In this document: in pieces, positions 25,992 through 35,020 of the stretch | Position numbering within the stretch: the stretch's first letter is position 1 | Layout of the letters: each line of letters starts with the position of its first letter | Assembly: GCF_002025705.1 (NCBI RefSeq) | Contig: NZ_CP018846.1 | Coordinates: forward strand, 797,501 to 861,500 | Reading direction: 5' to 3' | Origin: Pseudomonas putida | Lineage (GTDB): Bacteria; Pseudomonadota; Gammaproteobacteria; Pseudomonadales; Pseudomonadaceae | Length of the DNA: 64,000 bases | Translations under genes and position numbers: made by a program | Notes under the pieces: generated by a model | Seen by the model: the letters and a program-made list of their open reading frames with translations, nothing else | Databases searched by the model: none | What the model was told of the DNA's origin: nothing

Positions 25992-27428
25992 ATGTCAATA
26001 CCACGCTTGAAATCCTACCTAACGATGTTCGCCGCTGTGCTGATGCTCGGCCAGGTGCTCAGCGCCCAGGCCGAGGAAGCCCTGCCGGACTTCACCACCC
26101 TGGTCGAGCAGGCCTCGCCGGCGGTGGTCAACATCAGTACCAAGCAGAAGCTGCCGGACCGCGTCGCCTCTGGGCAGATGCCGGACCTTGAAGGCTTGCC
26201 ACCGATGTTCCGCGAGTTCTTCGAGCGCAACATGCCGCAGCAGCCCCGTTCGCCACGTGGTGATCGCCAGCGCGAGGCCATGTCGCTGGGTTCGGGCTTC
26301 ATCATTTCCAGCGATGGCTATGTACTGACCAACAACCACGTGGTTGCCGATGCTGACGAGATCATCGTCCGCCTGTCGGACCGCAGTGAGCTGCAGGCCA
26401 AGCTGATCGGCACCGACCCGCGCACCGACGTGGCCCTGCTCAAGGTCGAGGGCAAGAACCTGCCGACCGTCAAGCTGGGTGACTCCGAGAAACTCAAGGT
26501 CGGTGAGTGGGTGTTGGCCATCGGTTCGCCGTTCGGCTTCGACCACTCGGTGACCAAAGGTATCGTCAGCGCCAAGGGGCGGACCCTGCCCAACGATACC
26601 TATGTACCGTTCATCCAGACCGACGTGGCCATCAACCCGGGTAACTCCGGCGGCCCGTTGTTCAACATGAAGGGCGAAGTGGTCGGTATCAACTCGCAGA
26701 TCTTCACCCGCTCCGGCGGTTTCATGGGCCTGTCCTTCGCCATCCCGATCGACGTGGCCATCGATGTGTCCAACCAGCTGAAGAAAGACGGCAAGGTCAG
26801 TCGCGGCTGGTTGGGCGTGGTGATTCAGGAGGTCAACAAGGACCTGGCTGAATCGTTCGGCCTCGACAAACCGGCTGGCGCCCTGGTGGCGCAGGTGCTG
26901 GAAAACGGCCCGGCAGCCAAAGGTGGCCTGCAGGTGGGTGACGTGATCCTGAGCATGAACGGCCAGCCGATCGTCATGTCGGCTGACCTGCCACACCTGG
27001 TTGGCAGCCTGAAGGACGGCGAGAAGGCCAAGCTCGAGATCATCCGCAACGGCAAGCGCCAGACCCTGGACGTTGCCGTCGGCCCGATGCCGGATGACGA
27101 TGCCGACATCGCAGCCGGCAGCGGCCCTGAAGGCGGCGCCGAGCGCAACAGCAACCGCCTGGGTGTGTCGGTCTCGGACCTCACCGCCGAGCAGAAGAAA
27201 ACCCTGGAGCTGAAGGGCGGCGTGGTCATCAAGGAAGTCCAGGATGGCCCGGCCGCGATGATCGGGCTGCGCCCGGGTGACGTCATCAGCCACCTGAACA
27301 ACCAGGCGGTCGCTTCGGCCAAGCAGTTCACCGAAATCGCCAAGGACCTGCCGAAGAACCGTTCGGTGTCGATGCGCGTGCTGCGTCAGGGGCGTGCCAG
27401 CTTCATCACCTTCAAACTCGCTGAATAA
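25992..27428 (+). CDS. mucD: Periplasmic serine protease MucD (DegP-like)
   Basis: A 478-residue HtrA/Do-type protease and chaperone. It has a signal peptide (to about residue 27), a trypsin-like domain with triad H116 (LTNNHVV), D146 (TDPRTDVALL) and S219 (INPGNSGGPL), and two PDZ domains at about 265-360 and 385-475. It degrades misfolded envelope proteins and so damps AlgU activation. A 187-base gap after mucB takes the place of mucC and has no ORF of note. A terminator follows the gene. Confidence 0.96.
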   Translation: MSIPRLKSYLTMFAAVLMLGQVLSAQAEEALPDFTTLVEQASPAVVNISTKQKLPDRVASGQMPDLEGLPPMFREFFERNMPQQPRSPRGDRQREAMSLGSGFIISSDGYVLTNNHVVADADEIIVRLSDRSELQAKLIGTDPRTDVALLKVEGKNLPTVKLGDSEKLKVGEWVLAIGSPFGFDHSVTKGIVSAKGRTLPNDTYVPFIQTDVAINPGNSGGPLFNMKGEVVGINSQIFTRSGGFMGLSFAIPIDVAIDVSNQLKKDGKVSRGWLGVVIQEVNKDLAESFGLDKPAGALVAQVLENGPAAKGGLQVGDVILSMNGQPIVMSADLPHLVGSLKDGEKAKLEIIRNGKRQTLDVAVGPMPDDDADIAAGSGPEGGAERNSNRLGVSVSDLTAEQKKTLELKGGVVIKEVQDGPAAMIGLRPGDVISHLNNQAVASAKQFTEIAKDLPKNRSVSMRVLRQGRASFITFKLAE

Positions 27429-27448
27429 GCGGGCTCAAGGGTAGGAAA

Positions 27449-27471
27449 GGGCAGCTTCGGCTGCCCTTTTT
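27449..27471 (+). terminator. Rho-independent terminator after mucD
   Basis: GGGCAGC-ttcg-GCTGCCC followed by TTTTT, with a stable UUCG tetraloop, 20 bases after the mucD stop. Confidence 0.9.
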
Positions 27472-27610
27472 CATGAAAGTTCACAATTGCGGATGCAAAT
27501 GCTGTGTACAGTCCGATAGAGGAATCTCCCATAACCCACCGGCTTAAGGTACAATTCCCGGCTATTTTTCGGCGGGCGTCCGGCTCGCAGCCTTTTCCGA
27601 GTGTTGACCC

Positions 27611-29410
27611 GTGAGTGATTTGAGTCATATCCGCAATTTCTCCATCATCGCCCACATCGACCATGGCAAGTCGACGCTGGCCGACCGTTTCATTCAAATG
27701 TGCGGTGGCCTGTCGGCGCGCGAAATGGAAGCCCAGGTACTGGACTCCATGGACCTGGAGCGCGAACGCGGTATCACCATCAAGGCCCACAGCGTCACGC
27801 TCAACTACAAGGCGCAGGACGGCAAGGTCTACCAGCTGAACTTCATCGACACCCCCGGCCACGTCGACTTCACCTACGAAGTCTCGCGTTCGCTGGCGGC
27901 CTGTGAAGGTGCGCTGCTGGTGGTAGACGCCGGCCAGGGCGTCGAAGCCCAGTCCGTGGCCAACTGCTACACCGCCATCGAGCAGGGCCTGGAGGTGATG
28001 CCGGTCCTCAACAAGATGGACCTGCCGCAGGCCGACCCAGACCGCGTCAAGGACGAGATCGAGAAGATCATCGGCATTGACGCCACCGACGCCGTGGCCT
28101 GCAGTGCCAAAAGCGGCATGGGCGTGGACGAGGTGCTCGAGCGCCTGGTACAGACCATCCCCGCGCCGGAAGGCGATATCGAGGCGCCGCTGCAGGCGCT
28201 GATCATCGACTCCTGGTTCGACAACTACCTGGGCGTTGTCTCGCTGGTGCGTGTGCGCCACGGCCGCGTCAAGAAAGGCGACAAGATCCTGGTCAAGTCC
28301 ACCGGCAAGGTGCATCTGGTCGACAGCGTCGGTGTGTTCACCCCGAAGCACACCCAGACCGCCGACCTGAAGGCCGGTGAAGTAGGCTTCATCATCGCCA
28401 GCATCAAGGACATTCACGGTGCGCCGGTGGGTGACACCCTGACCCTGTCCACGACCCCCGAGGTCGAGGTGCTGCCAGGCTTCAAGAAAATTCAGCCGCA
28501 GGTCTACGCCGGCCTGTTCCCGGTCAGCTCCGACGACTTCGAAGACTTCCGCGACGCCCTGCAGAAGCTGACCCTCAACGACTCGTCGCTGCAATACATG
28601 CCGGAAAGCTCCGACGCCCTGGGCTTCGGCTTCCGTTGCGGCTTCCTCGGCATGCTGCACATGGAGATCATCCAGGAGCGCCTGGAGCGCGAATACGACC
28701 TGGACCTGATCACCACCGCGCCAAGCGTGATCTACGAGCTCGAACTCAAGACCGGTGAGACCATTGTCGTCGATAACCCGTCTAAGCTGCCGGATGTTTC
28801 AGCCGTGGCAGATTTCCGCGAGCCGATCGTCACCGCGACCATCCTCGTGCCGCAGGAGCACCTGGGTAACGTCATCACCCTGTGCATCGAGAAGCGTGGC
28901 GTGCAGCGCGACATGCAGTTCCTCGGCAGCCAGGTGCAGGTGCGCTATGACATGCCGATGAACGAAGTGGTACTGGACTTCTTCGACCGCCTGAAGTCCA
29001 CCAGCCGCGGCTATGCTTCGCTGGACTATCATTTCGATCGCTACCAGTCGGCCAACCTGGTCAAGCTGGATGTACTGATCAACGGCGACAAGGTCGATGC
29101 CCTGGCATTGATCGTGCACCGCGACAACGCGGCCTACAAAGGCCGTGCGTTGACCGAGAAGATGAAGGAGCTGATCCCTCGGCAGATGTTCGACGTGGCG
29201 ATCCAGGCAGCCATTGGCGGCCAGATCATCGCGCGGACGACCGTCAAGGCACTCAGAAAGAACGTACTGGCCAAGTGCTACGGTGGTGACGTCAGCCGTA
29301 AGAAGAAACTGCTGGAGAAGCAGAAGGCCGGTAAGAAACGCATGAAACAGGTGGGCAACGTGGAGATTCCACAGGAAGCCTTCCTCGCCGTGCTCAGGTT
29401 GGATAGCTAG
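27611..29410 (+). CDS. lepA: Elongation factor 4 (LepA)
   Basis: A 599-residue translational GTPase that back-translocates or remodels stalled ribosomes and aids 30S assembly. The G domain is complete: AHIDHGKST (P-loop), RERGITI (switch I/G2), DTPGHVDF (G3), NKMDLP (G4), CSAKSG (G5). The LepA-specific C-terminal domain (about 490-599) with [16 protein letters not shown] is present. The start is GTG at 27611. It leads a lepA-lepB transcript with only 5 bases between the genes. Confidence 0.98.
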   Translation: MSDLSHIRNFSIIAHIDHGKSTLADRFIQMCGGLSAREMEAQVLDSMDLERERGITIKAHSVTLNYKAQDGKVYQLNFIDTPGHVDFTYEVSRSLAACEGALLVVDAGQGVEAQSVANCYTAIEQGLEVMPVLNKMDLPQADPDRVKDEIEKIIGIDATDAVACSAKSGMGVDEVLERLVQTIPAPEGDIEAPLQALIIDSWFDNYLGVVSLVRVRHGRVKKGDKILVKSTGKVHLVDSVGVFTPKHTQTADLKAGEVGFIIASIKDIHGAPVGDTLTLSTTPEVEVLPGFKKIQPQVYAGLFPVSSDDFEDFRDALQKLTLNDSSLQYMPESSDALGFGFRCGFLGMLHMEIIQERLEREYDLDLITTAPSVIYELELKTGETIVVDNPSKLPDVSAVADFREPIVTATILVPQEHLGNVITLCIEKRGVQRDMQFLGSQVQVRYDMPMNEVVLDFFDRLKSTSRGYASLDYHFDRYQSANLVKLDVLINGDKVDALALIVHRDNAAYKGRALTEKMKELIPRQMFDVAIQAAIGGQIIARTTVKALRKNVLAKCYGGDVSRKKKLLEKQKAGKKRMKQVGNVEIPQEAFLAVLRLDS

Positions 29411-29415
29411 GTCCT

Positions 29416-30270
29416 ATGTCGCTAAATTTCCCGCTGTTGCTAGTCATCGCCGTCTTCGTCTGCGGTCTGCTGGGCTTGATCGATCTGCTGTTCCTGGCCC
29501 CGCGCCGGCGGGCAGCGATCGCCACCTACCAGGGCAGCGTCACCCAGCCAGAAATGGCGGTGGTCGAACGCCTGAGCAAGGAGCCGTTGCTGGTCGAGTA
29601 CGGTAAGTCGTTCTTCCCGGTGCTGTTCATCGTGCTGGTATTGCGCTCGTTCCTGGTCGAGCCGTTCCAGATCCCTTCGGGGTCGATGAAGCCGACCCTG
29701 GAAGTGGGCGATTTCATTCTGGTGAACAAGTTCTCCTACGGCATTCGTCTGCCGGTGATCGACAAGAAGGTCATCGAGGTCGGTGACCCGCAACGCGGCG
29801 ATGTAATGGTGTTCCGCTACCCAAGCGACCCGAACGTCAACTACATCAAGCGCGTGGTCGGCCTGCCGGGCGACAAGATCAGCTACACCAGCGACAAGCG
29901 GCTGTTCGTCAACGGCCAGCCGATCGCCGAGCAGCTGGTCGGCGCCGAGCCAGGTACCTTGGGCAGCGCCGAGCTGTACAAGGAAAAGCTCGGCGAAGCC
30001 GAGCACCTGATCCGCAAGGAGATGACCCGTTATCGCATGCCGCCGGACCAGCAATGGACCGTGCCTGCCGGCCATTACTTCATGATGGGCGACAACCGCG
30101 ACAACTCCAACGACAGCCGTTACTGGGATGACCCGAAAATCCCGAAAGAACTGCACGGCATGGTTCCGGACCGGAACATCGTCGGCAAGGCCTTCGCGGT
30201 ATGGATGAGCTGGCCAGAGCCAAAACTCAGCCACTTGCCCAACCTGTCGCGGGTCGGCCTGATCCATTGA
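29416..30270 (+). CDS. lepB: Signal peptidase I
   Basis: A 284-residue membrane serine protease that cleaves Sec and Tat signal peptides. Two N-terminal membrane helices (about 5-27 and 65-80) precede the catalytic region with S90 in IPSGSMKPTL and K145 in NYIKRVVGLPGD, the Ser-Lys dyad at the same positions as in E. coli within one residue. Box E GDNRDNSNDSRYW is intact. Immediately follows lepA. Confidence 0.97.
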   Translation: MSLNFPLLLVIAVFVCGLLGLIDLLFLAPRRRAAIATYQGSVTQPEMAVVERLSKEPLLVEYGKSFFPVLFIVLVLRSFLVEPFQIPSGSMKPTLEVGDFILVNKFSYGIRLPVIDKKVIEVGDPQRGDVMVFRYPSDPNVNYIKRVVGLPGDKISYTSDKRLFVNGQPIAEQLVGAEPGTLGSAELYKEKLGEAEHLIRKEMTRYRMPPDQQWTVPAGHYFMMGDNRDNSNDSRYWDDPKIPKELHGMVPDRNIVGKAFAVWMSWPEPKLSHLPNLSRVGLIH

Positions 30271-30278
30271 TACCCTTC

Positions 30279-30301
30279 GGCGCTGTCCTGCAGACAGCGC
30301 C
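30279..30301 (+). promoter_or_regulatory. Hairpin in the lepB-rnc intergenic leader
   Basis: GGCGCTGTC-ctgca-GACAGCGCC, a perfect 9-bp stem right after the lepB stop, without a T-run. It may be a processing or stabilising hairpin ahead of rnc; RNase III self-cleavage of its own leader is known in E. coli, but is only a guess here. Confidence 0.4.
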
Positions 30302-30431
30302 GAATGCATTTCTGACATAGGCTGTGTTCTCAGGGATCGAGAGATTCGTCGCCCACCGCGACGGACCACAGCCAAACAGTCTTTCAGGATGTTGATTTGA
30401 ACAACGCGTTGAACAACCAACGGGTGGCTGC

Positions 30432-31121
30432 ATGAGTGCTTCCCTTGCCCGTCTCGAGCGCAAGCTCGGCTACACCTTCAAGAACCAGGAGCAGATGCTG
30501 CTGGCCCTGACTCACCGCAGCTACGCCGGGCGCAACAACGAGCGCCTGGAGTTCCTCGGTGACGCCATTCTCAACTTCGTCGCCGGCGAGGCGCTGTTCG
30601 AGCGCTTCCCGCAGGCCCGCGAAGGCCAGCTGTCGCGCCTGCGCGCCCGTCTGGTCAAGGGCGAGACCCTGGCCCGCCTGGCCCGTGGTTTCGACCTGGG
30701 CGATTACCTGCGCCTGGGCTCGGGTGAGCTCAAGAGCGGTGGCTTCCGCCGTGAATCGATCCTGGCCGACGCCCTGGAGGCGCTGATCGGGGCAATCTAT
30801 CTGGACGCGGACATGCAGACCGCGCGCGAGCGTGTCCTCGCCTGGCTGACCGACGAGTTCGAAGGCCTGACCCTGGTCGACACCAACAAGGACCCGAAAA
30901 CCCGCCTGCAGGAATTCCTGCAATCGCGCAGCTGCGAGCTGCCGCGTTACGAGGTGGTCGATATCCAGGGCGAACCGCACTGCCGTACCTTCTTCGTCGA
31001 ATGCGAAGTGGTGCTGCTGAACAACAAGAGCCGTGGCCAGGGCGTCAGCCGGCGTATCGCCGAGCAAGTCGCCGCCGCTGCTGCATTGATCGCCCTGGGC
31101 GTGGAGAATGGCAATGACTGA
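30432..31121 (+). CDS. rnc: Ribonuclease III
   Basis: A 229-residue double-strand-specific RNase that processes rRNA precursors and structured mRNAs. The RNase III signature [11 protein letters not shown] holds E40 and D44; D113 and E116 in [15 protein letters not shown] complete the Mg2+ site. A double-stranded RNA-binding domain fills about 155-225 ([13 protein letters not shown] ... [12 protein letters not shown]). The 3' end overlaps era by 8 bases, matching the conserved lep-rnc-era-recO-pdxJ order. Confidence 0.97.
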   Translation: MSASLARLERKLGYTFKNQEQMLLALTHRSYAGRNNERLEFLGDAILNFVAGEALFERFPQAREGQLSRLRARLVKGETLARLARGFDLGDYLRLGSGELKSGGFRRESILADALEALIGAIYLDADMQTARERVLAWLTDEFEGLTLVDTNKDPKTRLQEFLQSRSCELPRYEVVDIQGEPHCRTFFVECEVVLLNNKSRGQGVSRRIAEQVAAAAALIALGVENGND

Positions 31122-32016
31122 TAACAATCCGACCCGCTGCGGTTACGTGGCCATCGTCGGCCGCCCGAACGTGGGCAAGTCGACCCTGCTCAACCACATC
31201 CTCGGCCAGAAGCTGGCGATCACCTCGCGCAAGCCGCAGACCACTCGCCACAACATGCTCGGCATCAAGACCGAGGGTGACGTGCAGGCGATCTACGTGG
31301 ATACCCCGGGCATGCACAAGGCCAACGACAAGGCCTTGAATCGCTACATGAACCGCAACGCCTCGGCGGCCCTGAAGGACGTCGACGTGGTGATCTTCGT
31401 GGTCGACCGCACCAAATGGACCGACGAGGACCAGCTGGTGCTCGAGCGCGTGCAGTACGTGACCGGCCCACTGATCATTGCGGTCAACAAGACCGACCGC
31501 ATGGAAGAGAAGGCCGATTTGATCCCGCACCTGCAGTGGCTGCAGGAGCAACTGCCAAACGCTGAAGTGATGCCGATTTCCGCGCAGCAGGGCCACAACC
31601 TGGAAGCGCTGGAAGCCCAGATCGCCAAGCACCTGCCGGAAAACGATCATTTCTTCCCTGAAGACCAGATCACCGACCGCAGCAGCCGCTTCCTCGCCGC
31701 CGAACTGGTGCGCGAGAAGATCATGCGCCAGCTGGGCGCAGAGCTGCCGTACCAGATCACCGTGGAAATCGAAGAGTTCAAGCAGCAGGGCCACGTGCTG
31801 CACATCCATGCACTGATCCTGGTCGAGCGTGATGGCCAGAAGAAGATCATCATTGGTGACAAGGGCGAGCGTATCAAACGCATTGGTTCTGAAGCACGCA
31901 AGGACATGGAAGTGCTGTTCGACTCCAAGGTCATGCTCAACCTCTGGGTCAAGGTCAAAGGCGGCTGGTCCGACGACGAGCGCGCCCTGCGTTCGCTGGG
32001 CTATGGCGACCTCTAA
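31114..32016 (+). CDS. era: GTPase Era
   Basis: A 300-residue GTPase that binds the 3' end of 16S rRNA and helps mature the 30S subunit. G motifs: GRPNVGKST (residues 16-24), DTPGMH, NKTDR, and a C-terminal KH domain with [14 protein letters not shown]-type sequence ([11 protein letters not shown]). The ATG at 31114 is chosen over 31108 because GGAG then has a normal 8-base spacing. Overlaps rnc by 8 bases. Confidence 0.97.
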   Translation: MTDNNPTRCGYVAIVGRPNVGKSTLLNHILGQKLAITSRKPQTTRHNMLGIKTEGDVQAIYVDTPGMHKANDKALNRYMNRNASAALKDVDVVIFVVDRTKWTDEDQLVLERVQYVTGPLIIAVNKTDRMEEKADLIPHLQWLQEQLPNAEVMPISAQQGHNLEALEAQIAKHLPENDHFFPEDQITDRSSRFLAAELVREKIMRQLGAELPYQITVEIEEFKQQGHVLHIHALILVERDGQKKIIIGDKGERIKRIGSEARKDMEVLFDSKVMLNLWVKVKGGWSDDERALRSLGYGDL

Positions 32017-32032
32017 GCCGCTGCGCGCACTC

Positions 32033-32148
32033 CTGTAGGAGCGGCCTTGTGTCGCGAAAGGGGCGCGTAGCGGCCCCAAGATCTCGATTGGCACACAGAT
32101 TTTGGGGCTGCTGCGCAGCCCTTTCGCGACACAAGGCCGCTCCTGCAG
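32033..32148. repeat. Inverted repeat, GTAGGAGCGGCC family, between era and recO
   Basis: The 28-base left arm at 32033 (CTGTAGGAGCGGCC...GCGAAAG) and right arm ending at 32148 are near-perfect reverse complements, with a 60-base centre. Same family as 14211-14331. Confidence 0.88.
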
Positions 32149-32181
32149 AGGTCGCGTCAAGCCCGGGCTCAGATATCGTAA

Positions 32182-32865
32182 ATGGACCAACCCACCCCTC
32201 AGCCGGCCTACGTCCTGCACAGCCGCGCCTACAAGGAAACCAGTGCACTGGTGGACTTCTTCACGCCGCAGGGCCGCGTGCGTGCGGTGCTGCGCCGTGC
32301 ACGCGGCAAGGGTGGCAGCCTGGTGCGGCCATTCGTACCGCTGGAAGTGGAACTGTTCGGCAAGGGCGAGCTGAAGAACGTCAGGCGCCTGGACACCGTC
32401 GGCATCGCCGCCTGGCTTAATGGCGACGCGCTGTTCAGCGGCCTCTACCTCAACGAACTGCTGATGCGCCTGCTGCCCGCCGAGGCGCCGCAGCCGGAGC
32501 TGTTCGAGCATTACGCCCTGACCCTGCAGGCATTGGCCGAGGGCAGGCCGCTGGAGCCGTTGCTGCGCTCTTTCGAATGGCGGCTGCTGGAAGACCTGGG
32601 TTACACCTTTTCGCTCAGCCACGACATCAACGACGACCCGGTCGAAGCCGACGGCCTGTACCGCCTGCGGGTCGATGCCGGCCTTGAGCGCGTGTACCTG
32701 GCCCAGCCTGGCCTGTTCAATGGCCGCGAGCTGCTGGCCCTGGCCCAGGCCGACTGGGACGCACCTGGTGCGTTGCTGGCGGCCAAGCGCCTGATGCGCC
32801 AGGCATTGGCGGTGCACCTGGGGCCAAAACCGCTGGTCAGCCGGGAACTGTTTCGCAAGCGCTGA
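32182..32865 (+). CDS. recO: DNA repair protein RecO
   Basis: A 227-residue RecO, which anneals single-stranded DNA and with RecR loads RecA on SSB-coated gaps. It has an N-terminal OB-fold ([20 protein letters not shown] to about residue 80) and an alpha-helical remainder. The zinc-binding cysteines found in some RecO proteins are absent, as is usual in pseudomonads. Preceded by a repeat that separates it from era; followed closely by pdxJ. Confidence 0.93.
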   Translation: MDQPTPQPAYVLHSRAYKETSALVDFFTPQGRVRAVLRRARGKGGSLVRPFVPLEVELFGKGELKNVRRLDTVGIAAWLNGDALFSGLYLNELLMRLLPAEAPQPELFEHYALTLQALAEGRPLEPLLRSFEWRLLEDLGYTFSLSHDINDDPVEADGLYRLRVDAGLERVYLAQPGLFNGRELLALAQADWDAPGALLAAKRLMRQALAVHLGPKPLVSRELFRKR

Positions 32866-32908
32866 GCACGTCGTATGCTGTGTGGCTCAAACTTCAGGAG
32901 AGCCTTTC

Positions 32909-33649
32909 GTGACTCATAGCAACCGCATGCTTCTTGGCGTCAACATCGACCACGTGGCGACCCTGCGCCAGGCCCGCGGCACCCGCTACCCGGACCCGGT
33001 CAAGGCTGCACTGGATGCCGAGGAAGCAGGCGCCGATGGCATCACCGTGCACCTGCGTGAAGACCGCCGGCACATCCAGGAGCGCGACGTGCTGCTGCTC
33101 AAGGACGTGCTGCAGACGCGCATGAACTTCGAAATGGGCGTCACCGAAGAGATGATGGCCTTTGCCGAGAAAATCCGCCCGGCGCATATCTGCCTGGTCC
33201 CCGAGACCCGCCAGGAACTGACCACCGAGGGTGGCCTGGATGTGGCTGGCCAGGAAGCGCGGATCAAGGCGGCGGTCGAGCGCCTGTCGCGTACCGGTGC
33301 TGAAGTGTCGCTGTTCATCGATGCCGACGAGCGGCAGATCGAGGCTTCGCGCCGTGTCGGTGCGCCGGCCATCGAGTTGCACACCGGGCGTTATGCCGAT
33401 GCCGAAACGCCGACCGAAGTGGCAGAGGAGCTGCAGCGCATCGTCGACGGCGTGGCGATTGGCGTGGGCCAGGGGTTGGTCGTCAATGCCGGCCATGGCC
33501 TGCATTACCACAACGTCGAGGCGGTTGCGGCGATCAAGGGCATCAATGAACTGAACATCGGCCATGCGCTGGTTGCGCATGCCTTGTTCGTCGGCTTCAA
33601 GGCCGCTGTGGCCGAGATGAAGGCGCTGATCGTCGCGGCTTCGCGCTGA
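32909..33649 (+). CDS. pdxJ: Pyridoxine 5'-phosphate synthase
   Basis: A 246-residue TIM-barrel enzyme that condenses 3-amino-2-oxopropyl phosphate with deoxyxylulose 5-phosphate to pyridoxine phosphate. Signatures are [18 protein letters not shown] at the N-terminus, the phosphate-binding HLREDRRHI segment, and [15 protein letters not shown] at the C-terminus. The start is a GTG at 32909 preceded by AGGAGA, giving [10 protein letters not shown]; the in-frame codon at 32882 lies in recO-proximal leader without a ribosome site. A REP pair follows, one arm of which has been split by an insertion sequence. Confidence 0.96.
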   Translation: MTHSNRMLLGVNIDHVATLRQARGTRYPDPVKAALDAEEAGADGITVHLREDRRHIQERDVLLLKDVLQTRMNFEMGVTEEMMAFAEKIRPAHICLVPETRQELTTEGGLDVAGQEARIKAAVERLSRTGAEVSLFIDADERQIEASRRVGAPAIELHTGRYADAETPTEVAEELQRIVDGVAIGVGQGLVVNAGHGLHYHNVEAVAAIKGINELNIGHALVAHALFVGFKAAVAEMKALIVAASR

Positions 33650-33666
33650 TCCGTCGGTTGCTTGTA

Positions 33667-33700
33667 CCGGCCCCTTCGCGGGTGAACCCGCTCCCACAGG
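33667..33700. repeat. REP palindrome downstream of pdxJ, intact arm of a pair
   Basis: CCGGCCCCTTCGCGGGTG then AACCCGCTCCCACAGG. Its inverted partner starts at 33731 but is interrupted after 10 bases by the IS110 element and resumes at 34982. Confidence 0.9.
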
Positions 33701-33760
33701 GACAGCACTGCCCCAAGGTAATGTGCAGCGCCTGTGGGAGCAACTGTCTTCTTGTGGAAG

Positions 33761-33830
33761 CTGGCCTTGCCAGCGATGGGGCGCGTAGCGCCCCGAGCCC
33801 GACTCTGTCAGGCATCGCCAGCAAGGCTGG
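33761..33830. repeat. Intergenic-type palindrome inside the IS110 3' end
   Basis: CTGGCCTTGCCAGCGATG at 33761 and CATCGCCAGCAAGGCTGG ending at 33830 form imperfect outer arms around a perfect GGGGCGC-gta-GCGCCCC hairpin (33778-33794). It resembles host intergenic palindromes although it lies within the deduced IS boundaries. Confidence 0.7.
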
Positions 33831-33833
33831 ATC

Positions 33834-34769
33834 CTATGAGTGAACTACCTGTTCCTGCCAGGGCGTTCCAGTCTTGAGCATCGCGTTCAGCCGCACTATC
33901 AATACCCGCATGCACGCCACCACTGCTACCTTCGCGCATTTCCCCTGCGCTCGCAGCGCGTTGTAACGCTCGCTGAAGTCTTTGTTATGCCGGATCACCA
34001 CCCAACAGGCCATATAGAGCGCCCGCCTGACTTGTGAGCGCCCACCCCAGATTGAACGCTTGCCCGACTGCTTGCCGCTGTCCTGATTGAATGGCGCAAC
34101 ACCGACCAAGGCGGCAATTTCCTTCTTATCCACCTGGCCCAGCTCTGGCAGCAAGGCCATCAGCTTTCCGGCAGTAATCAGACCAATTCCTTTGACTTGC
34201 GTGAGCTGTTTGACACGATCATCAGGCAAAGCTGCTGCCTGCTGTGCGATCTCCTGTTCCAGCGCTCGAATTTCACCCTTCAGATAGGCAATGTGTTGTT
34301 CCAACCGCAAACAAACACTGATAGCCCGCGCCTGCTTCAGACGCCGCTTGTCATCGTCGCGCTGTTGGACGAAGCGATCCCGCTGCATAAGCAGTTCGCG
34401 CAGCAAAGCTCGCTCAGGTGTCATCACCTGGCAAGGCCGTGGGGGCATCACTTCAGCCAGGTGAGCCAAAACAGCGGCGTCAATGGGATCGGTCTTGGCG
34501 CGTTTACCCATCGACTTGGCAAAGTCCCGGGCACGACTGGGATTGATCCGGCAAACCGGAAAGTCGGCATCCTGCAGCGCTTTGAGGACATTGCACTCGT
34601 AACCACCGGTAGCTTCGAGCAAAACCATTGAAACTGCATACCCGCCAAGCTTTTCGACGAGCAGTTGAAATCCTTTCAAGTCATTGGAAACACTGAAGTT
34701 CACACCCTCAGGGCGGATGTGAACGGCAAGTGTGGCACTGGAAACATCGATGCCGACAGAGGAAGACAT
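33834..34769 (-). CDS. IS110-family transposase (DEDD recombinase)
   Basis: A 311-residue transposase. The RuvC-like N-terminal domain has the DEDD set: D8 (VGIDVS), E52 (LLEATGGYE), D94 and D97 (KTDPIDA), with the 42- and 3-residue spacings typical of the family. The C-terminal Transposase_20 domain includes VKGIGLITAGKL and APFNQDSGKQSG, whose serine (S231) is the likely nucleophile of IS110 recombinases. The ATG at 34769 has GAGGG upstream. The frame is intact, so the element may be active. Known relatives use a bridge RNA encoded next to the gene to pair donor ends with a target. Confidence 0.93.
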   Translation of the reverse strand: MSSSVGIDVSSATLAVHIRPEGVNFSVSNDLKGFQLLVEKLGGYAVSMVLLEATGGYECNVLKALQDADFPVCRINPSRARDFAKSMGKRAKTDPIDAAVLAHLAEVMPPRPCQVMTPERALLRELLMQRDRFVQQRDDDKRRLKQARAISVCLRLEQHIAYLKGEIRALEQEIAQQAAALPDDRVKQLTQVKGIGLITAGKLMALLPELGQVDKKEIAALVGVAPFNQDSGKQSGKRSIWGGRSQVRRALYMACWVVIRHNKDFSERYNALRAQGKCAKVAVVACMRVLIVRLNAMLKTGTPWQEQVVHS

Positions 34770-34799
34770 GGCCAAACCCTCTTAAACTCAAGGAGTGAG

Positions 34800-34950
34800 A
34801 GCGCTTTGGCTTGGCCCACGCTTGTGATTCGAGATTACGGCCCTCATCCAACTGTTCGGGCTCTCGCCAAAGTGGAACGGTGAATGGCAGCTTTTGCTCC
34901 CACACGTGCTCAAGGCACCTCGGGCTATCAGCTTGCCATTCACCGCTCTC
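34800..34950 (-). ncRNA. Predicted bridge RNA of the IS110 element
   Basis: Read on the minus strand, the non-coding end folds into two loops. Loop 1: a perfect 12-bp stem (34934-34945 with 34878-34889) encloses a CCCG guide near 34921-34924 and TGTGGGAGC (34896-34904), which is the reverse complement of GCTCCCACA in the REP target. Loop 2: a 7-bp stem (34866-34872 with 34804-34810) encloses ACAGTTG (34849-34855), identical to the element's end at 33741-33747, and CACAAG (34821-34826), complementary to the other end. The order target loop then donor loop, left guide then right guide, is that of IS621-type bridge RNAs. Exact transcript ends are unknown. Confidence 0.78.
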
Positions 34951-34981
34951 ACTTCAGATTCTATTCCCTCGCCAAGACACA

Positions 34982-35013
34982 AGCGGGTTCACCCGCGAAG
35001 AGGCCGGTGCAGG
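34982..35013. repeat. Distal part of the REP split by the IS110 element
   Basis: AGCGGGTTCACCCGCGAAG followed by AGGCCGGTGCAGG. Joined to CCTGTGGGAG at 33731-33740 it restores a complete REP sharing the AG. Confidence 0.88.
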
Positions 35014-35020
35014 CAACGCT

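Larger units (their letters stand above)
33741..34983 (-). mobile_element. IS110-family insertion sequence inserted in a REP
   Basis: A 1243-base element carrying one transposase on the minus strand, a 93-base end after it (33741-33833) and a 206-base non-coding end before it. The boundaries are deduced, not guessed from terminal repeats, which IS110 elements lack: excising between AG at 33739-33740 and AG at 34982-34983 (CT on the transposase strand) restores an uninterrupted REP. The ends are CAACTGTCTTC on the left and GCCAAGACACA on the right. It stands between pdxJ and the copS-like kinase and disrupts no gene. Confidence 0.85.
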
